8,463 nt of DNA, from positions 1 to 8,463 of the forward strand of contig JAOZQW010000087.1 in NCBI GenBank assembly GCA_029932015.1. The letters are read 5' to 3'. The notes beneath the pieces are model-generated. The model did not search any database. It worked only from the letters and a program-made list of their open reading frames with translations, and was not told the origin of the DNA. The position numbers and the translations under genes are program-made. This DNA is from Candidatus Fermentibacteraceae bacterium. GTDB taxonomy: Bacteria; Fermentibacterota; Fermentibacteria; Fermentibacterales; JCC-6. Numbering within the stretch: the stretch's first letter is position 1; every line of letters starts with the position of its first letter. Positions 5,543-8,463 of this stretch are shown piece after piece.

Positions 5543-6925
5543 ATGCGAGACTGTATCTACGGCCTGGACAGGCAAGTACCTCTTATCGACGGAAGTCTTG
5601 TCAGGTATGTCAACCTTGATAACGCTGCAAGTACACCTCCCATGGTTCAGGTTGTCAAAACTCTCAACGAGATGGCTTCCTACTACTCCAGCGTTCATAG
5701 GGGTACCGGATTCAAGTCCAGGCTCTGCACGGAGGCATACGACAGGGCGCACGATATCATCGCTGAGTTCGTCGGTGCGAATATCCGCACAAATACTGTC
5801 ATATTCGTGAAAAATGCCACCGAGGCCATCAACAAACTCTCTCATCGGCTGTCCATCCCTGATGGGCATGTCATTATCACCACCAGACTCGAACACCATT
5901 CGAACGATCTCCCATGGAGGGATCACTTCAGAACTCTGCATGTCAAAGCGACTCCTGACGGCAGACTCGATGAAGATCACTTCGATCAGCTCCTTGAAGA
6001 GAATCATGGCAGGGTGGGGCTTGTAGCGGTAACCGGGGCCTCGAATGTAACTGGTTTCATACAGCCGATCCACAGACTTGCCAGGAAGGCTCATGAGGCA
6101 GGGACCAGGATACTTATCGATGCTGCTCAGCTCGCTCCACACCGTCAGATAGATATGAAGCCGGACGACGATTCCGAACATCTCGACTTTATCGCTCTCG
6201 CCGGTCACAAGATGTATGCACCCTATGGCACCGGTGCTCTTATAGGTCCGAGGTCCTTCTTTCTCGAAGGCGGCCCTGATTACAGCGGTGGAGGGACCGT
6301 TCATGTTGTTACACCCGACGAAGTTCATTGGGCAGAGCTGCCTGACAGGGATGAGGCTGGAAGCCCTAATGTTATGGGTGCCATAGCCATGGCGGTAGCT
6401 GCGAAGACACTGATGAATAAGGGTATGGACTGCATCGCAGAGCATGAGAGGATCCTTACGGCATATGCCCTTGAGAAGCTGGGTTCAATGCCTTATATCA
6501 AAATTTACGGGGAGACCGATCCCGCTAGAGCACATGAGAAGGTCGGTGTCATACCCTTTAATCTTATCGGGACGGATCATGCCCTGATGGCGGCGATCGC
6601 CGGCTACGAAGGTGGCATTGGAGTCAGAAACGGATGCTTCTGCGCTCACCCATACGTTGTAGACCTGCTGCAGCTTCCCCCCGAGGCAATTGAGAAATGG
6701 CGCTCGCAATTTCTTGCCGGGGACAAATCCGCCATGCCTGGAATGGTGCGGATGAGCTTTGGATGCTATTCAACAACCGAGGATGTTGATCGTCTGGTCG
6801 AGATGTTGGAAAGAATCGAACGCGGTGACTACAGCGGGACTTACAGGCAGATCCCGAAGACAGGCGAGTTCATACCGGAGGGCTACACTGATGATTTCTC
6901 GAGCTGGCTTGGAGCACTCATCTAG
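5543..6925 (+). CDS. Class V PLP-dependent aminotransferase family enzyme, cysteine desulfurase-like
   Basis: This 460-residue fold-type I PLP enzyme is of the NifS/SufS/CsdA kind. Visible elements are the N-terminal NLDNAASTPP (24-33), NATEAIN (91-97), LEHHSNDLPW (116-125) with the PLP-stacking His, SNVTG (167-171), LIDAAQ (191-196) with Asp193 binding the PLP nitrogen, and AGHKMYAPYGTG (220-231) with Lys223 as Schiff-base lysine. A GCFCAHP motif at 364-370 places two cysteines (365, 367) where SufS-type desulfurases carry their persulfide cysteine, so sulfur (or selenium) abstraction from cysteine is plausible. It is longer than typical SufS (about 400 residues), with a C-terminal extension after about 425. 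No suf or isc partners are visible. It follows the propeller gene by 108 nt and precedes the helicase by 67 nt with no terminator seen, so co-transcription with the helicase is possible. The exact substrate is uncertain. Confidence 0.88.
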   Translation: MRDCIYGLDRQVPLIDGSLVRYVNLDNAASTPPMVQVVKTLNEMASYYSSVHRGTGFKSRLCTEAYDRAHDIIAEFVGANIRTNTVIFVKNATEAINKLSHRLSIPDGHVIITTRLEHHSNDLPWRDHFRTLHVKATPDGRLDEDHFDQLLEENHGRVGLVAVTGASNVTGFIQPIHRLARKAHEAGTRILIDAAQLAPHRQIDMKPDDDSEHLDFIALAGHKMYAPYGTGALIGPRSFFLEGGPDYSGGGTVHVVTPDEVHWAELPDRDEAGSPNVMGAIAMAVAAKTLMNKGMDCIAEHERILTAYALEKLGSMPYIKIYGETDPARAHEKVGVIPFNLIGTDHALMAAIAGYEGGIGVRNGCFCAHPYVVDLLQLPPEAIEKWRSQFLAGDKSAMPGMVRMSFGCYSTTEDVDRLVEMLERIERGDYSGTYRQIPKTGEFIPEGYTDDFSSWLGALI

Positions 6926-6992
6926 CCCTGGAGATCAGAATATCCCAGTCCTGAACATCTGACCCCTGTATGACAGGCGGAGATCACCCGAA

Positions 6993-8463
6993 ATGGAACT
7001 GAACAGCAGTCAGAGAGCCGCCGTTGAGCATGATGGTGGACATCTGCTGGTGCTTGCGGGTGCCGGCACGGGAAAAACAAGGGTGATCGTTGAAAGAGCG
7101 GTTCACCTTCTTCGGCTTGGTTTCGATCCAGCCAGGATACTGCTCCTCACATTTACAAGGAGAGCCTCCAGGGAGATGAAAGCCCGGATGAAGTCTTCAT
7201 CCGGCCCCGTTTCAGATTCAGTTCCTGCGGGTACATTTCATCATTTCTGTCTCGCCAGGATGCGGAGTATGCCCGGAGCTTTCGGTGTAGAGAACTGGAC
7301 GGTTATCGACAGGGACGATCAGCTGCAGATAATGCGCATGGTCCGGGCTGCCTACAGGAAGAAAGGGGAGAGGTTCCCCAAAGCCGGTGAACTGATTCAG
7401 GTTCACTCATACGCCCGAAATACCAATATCACTCCAGATCAGTATATTGAGCGTTTCTCGCCCTTCGATGAAGAGGTTATTGAGAGAGTTCTAGCATGCA
7501 TGAAGGACTACACCACTAGAAAGAAAGCCGGCAACTATCTGGATTTTGATGACATTCTTCACATCTTCGCGCTGAAACTACACACTGAACGGAATGTGCG
7601 GGAACGTCTCAGGAAGCAGTACGATCATGTGCTTGTGGACGAGATGCAGGATACAAATCCCCTGCAAATGCTAATACTGGAGGGGCTCAGGGATCCTGCG
7701 AAGCTCTTCTGCGTGGGTGATGACGCTCAGAGCATCTATGCATTCAGGGGAGCTGATTTCAGGAATATCCACAACTTCACCGCGATGATCCCAGGTGCAG
7801 AAGTACTCAAGCTCGAGCGCAATTATCGTTCCCGTCAGGAAATACTGGATCTCGCCAACTGGCTTCTATCAGAATCAGGTCTTGAATACGGAAGAATACT
7901 GGAATCGACGAGAGGAAACGGTCCAAAGCCGGTCATCATTGATTTCGACAGTGATCTTGAAGAGGCTGGATGGATAGTTAGTGATATCATCGAGAGGAAG
8001 GACGCTGGTTCGAAATGGTCGGACCACATGGTGATAGCAAGGACCGGGTACTCCGCAAGAGCGACCGAGGCAGCCATGATCGAGAAGAAAGTGCCCTACA
8101 GATACATTGGCGGGACTCAGCTTTTTCATGCCGCGCATGTGAAGGATGTCCTCTGCATGATACGCTGTGTCGCAAGTCTGGTCGATGAGATAGCCTGGAT
8201 GCGCTACCTGACTCTCTGGCCTGGTATAGGAGAGAAGACCGGAACTGATCTTACTGCTGCCATCGCACGGAATGCCGGTGGCTCCGCTTCGTCCGTCATT
8301 GAAATTCTTATAGGGCATCCCAAGGTGCCAACCTCCCTTGTAGAGGGCCTGCAGGCTCTTTCTGAGAACTGGGGCAGCCCTCAGACCGCGATGGGGGCGG
8401 CATGCGAAGCACTTCAGGACCTTCTCAGCATACGATATCCCAGGTGGGAGATGAGAAAGCGTT
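6993..8463 (+). CDS. UvrD/PcrA-type superfamily 1 DNA helicase (3' end beyond the window)
   Basis: The frame is open from ATG 6993 to the window edge, about 490 residues of a family usually near 650-750. It is an ATP-driven 3'-5' helicase of repair or replication-restart type. Motifs in order are the Q motif LNSSQRAAV (3-11), Walker A AGAGTGKT (22-29), motif Ia LLTFTRRASREM (51-62), TFHHFC (81-86), Walker B LVDEMQDTN (214-222), motif III VGDDAQSIYAFRGAD (241-255) and motif IV LERNYRS (274-280). The DEYQDTN of UvrD/PcrA/Rep reads DEMQDTN here, a mild variant. Domain 2A begins, but motifs V and VI lie outside. No nuclease domain is visible in the part seen, so UvrD/PcrA/Rep is favoured over AddA/RecB, though the C-terminus is unknown. 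GGAG at 6979-6982 lies 10 nt upstream of the start. The gene follows the class V enzyme by 67 nt. Confidence 0.92.
   Translation, partial: MELNSSQRAAVEHDGGHLLVLAGAGTGKTRVIVERAVHLLRLGFDPARILLLTFTRRASREMKARMKSSSGPVSDSVPAGTFHHFCLARMRSMPGAFGVENWTVIDRDDQLQIMRMVRAAYRKKGERFPKAGELIQVHSYARNTNITPDQYIERFSPFDEEVIERVLACMKDYTTRKKAGNYLDFDDILHIFALKLHTERNVRERLRKQYDHVLVDEMQDTNPLQMLILEGLRDPAKLFCVGDDAQSIYAFRGADFRNIHNFTAMIPGAEVLKLERNYRSRQEILDLANWLLSESGLEYGRILESTRGNGPKPVIIDFDSDLEEAGWIVSDIIERKDAGSKWSDHMVIARTGYSARATEAAMIEKKVPYRYIGGTQLFHAAHVKDVLCMIRCVASLVDEIAWMRYLTLWPGIGEKTGTDLTAAIARNAGGSASSVIEILIGHPKVPTSLVEGLQALSENWGSPQTAMGAACEALQDLLSIRYPRWEMRKR

Noticed and set aside
5411..6445. A 344-codon open frame on the minus strand, antisense to the class V enzyme gene
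   Set aside because: The plus-strand frame has full motif-level homology to PLP enzymes. The antisense product has no recognisable domain and looks like a codon-bias shadow.
1..8463. CRISPR arrays, tRNA or rRNA genes, insertion sequences or phage genes
   Set aside because: Scanning by eye showed no regularly spaced repeats, cloverleaf candidates, transposase motifs or terminal inverted repeats. The only strong inverted repeat is the terminator-like one at 2212-2267.

Overview
The window is bacterial, with mid-range G+C, ordinary stop-codon use, and strong GGAGG-type ribosome binding sites before most genes. One product carries a lipoprotein signal with a lipobox, so the cell has an envelope that uses acylated lipoproteins. 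The gene mix is accessory metabolism, envelope and repair from an organism I cannot place: patatin-like lipase, oligoendopeptidase F, hot-dog thioesterase, propeller lipoprotein, class V aminotransferase and UvrD helicase. An uncultured Gram-negative-type bacterium is plausible, but that is inference.

Layout. Bases 1-116 hold the end of a membrane-protein reading frame. Bases 117-449 have no gene I can support. Bases 450-1318 carry remnants of a polysaccharide O-acetylation pair. The first ~200 residues of an AlgI-type MBOAT acyltransferase run directly, out of frame, into the last ~85 residues of an SGNH hydrolase, so about two-thirds of the locus is missing. A complete patatin-like phospholipase follows (1352-2221). 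It converges on a minus-strand pair, a FlK-like thioesterase (4501-4103) and pepF (4090-2282), with a strong three-armed inverted repeat between the convergent ends.

Back-to-back promoters at about 4556-4619 appear to drive the thioesterase-pepF pair leftward and a beta-propeller lipoprotein gene rightward. A class V PLP enzyme (cysteine desulfurase-like) and a UvrD/PcrA-type helicase follow on the plus strand, the last cut by the window edge.

The most interesting signal is in the propeller lipoprotein gene. It is interrupted by one in-frame TGA (5066-5068), while the same frame and the same blade repeats continue for another 121 codons. The TGA sits in a C-G-G-(TGA) context. It is followed by an 8-bp hairpin with a GGU loop that starts 17 nt after the TGA, the geometry of a bacterial SECIS element. 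This could be an undescribed selenoprotein with a CxxU motif. A nonsense mutation or a sequence error is at least as likely, and the window alone cannot decide. TGA ends other genes here, so general TGA recoding is not supported.
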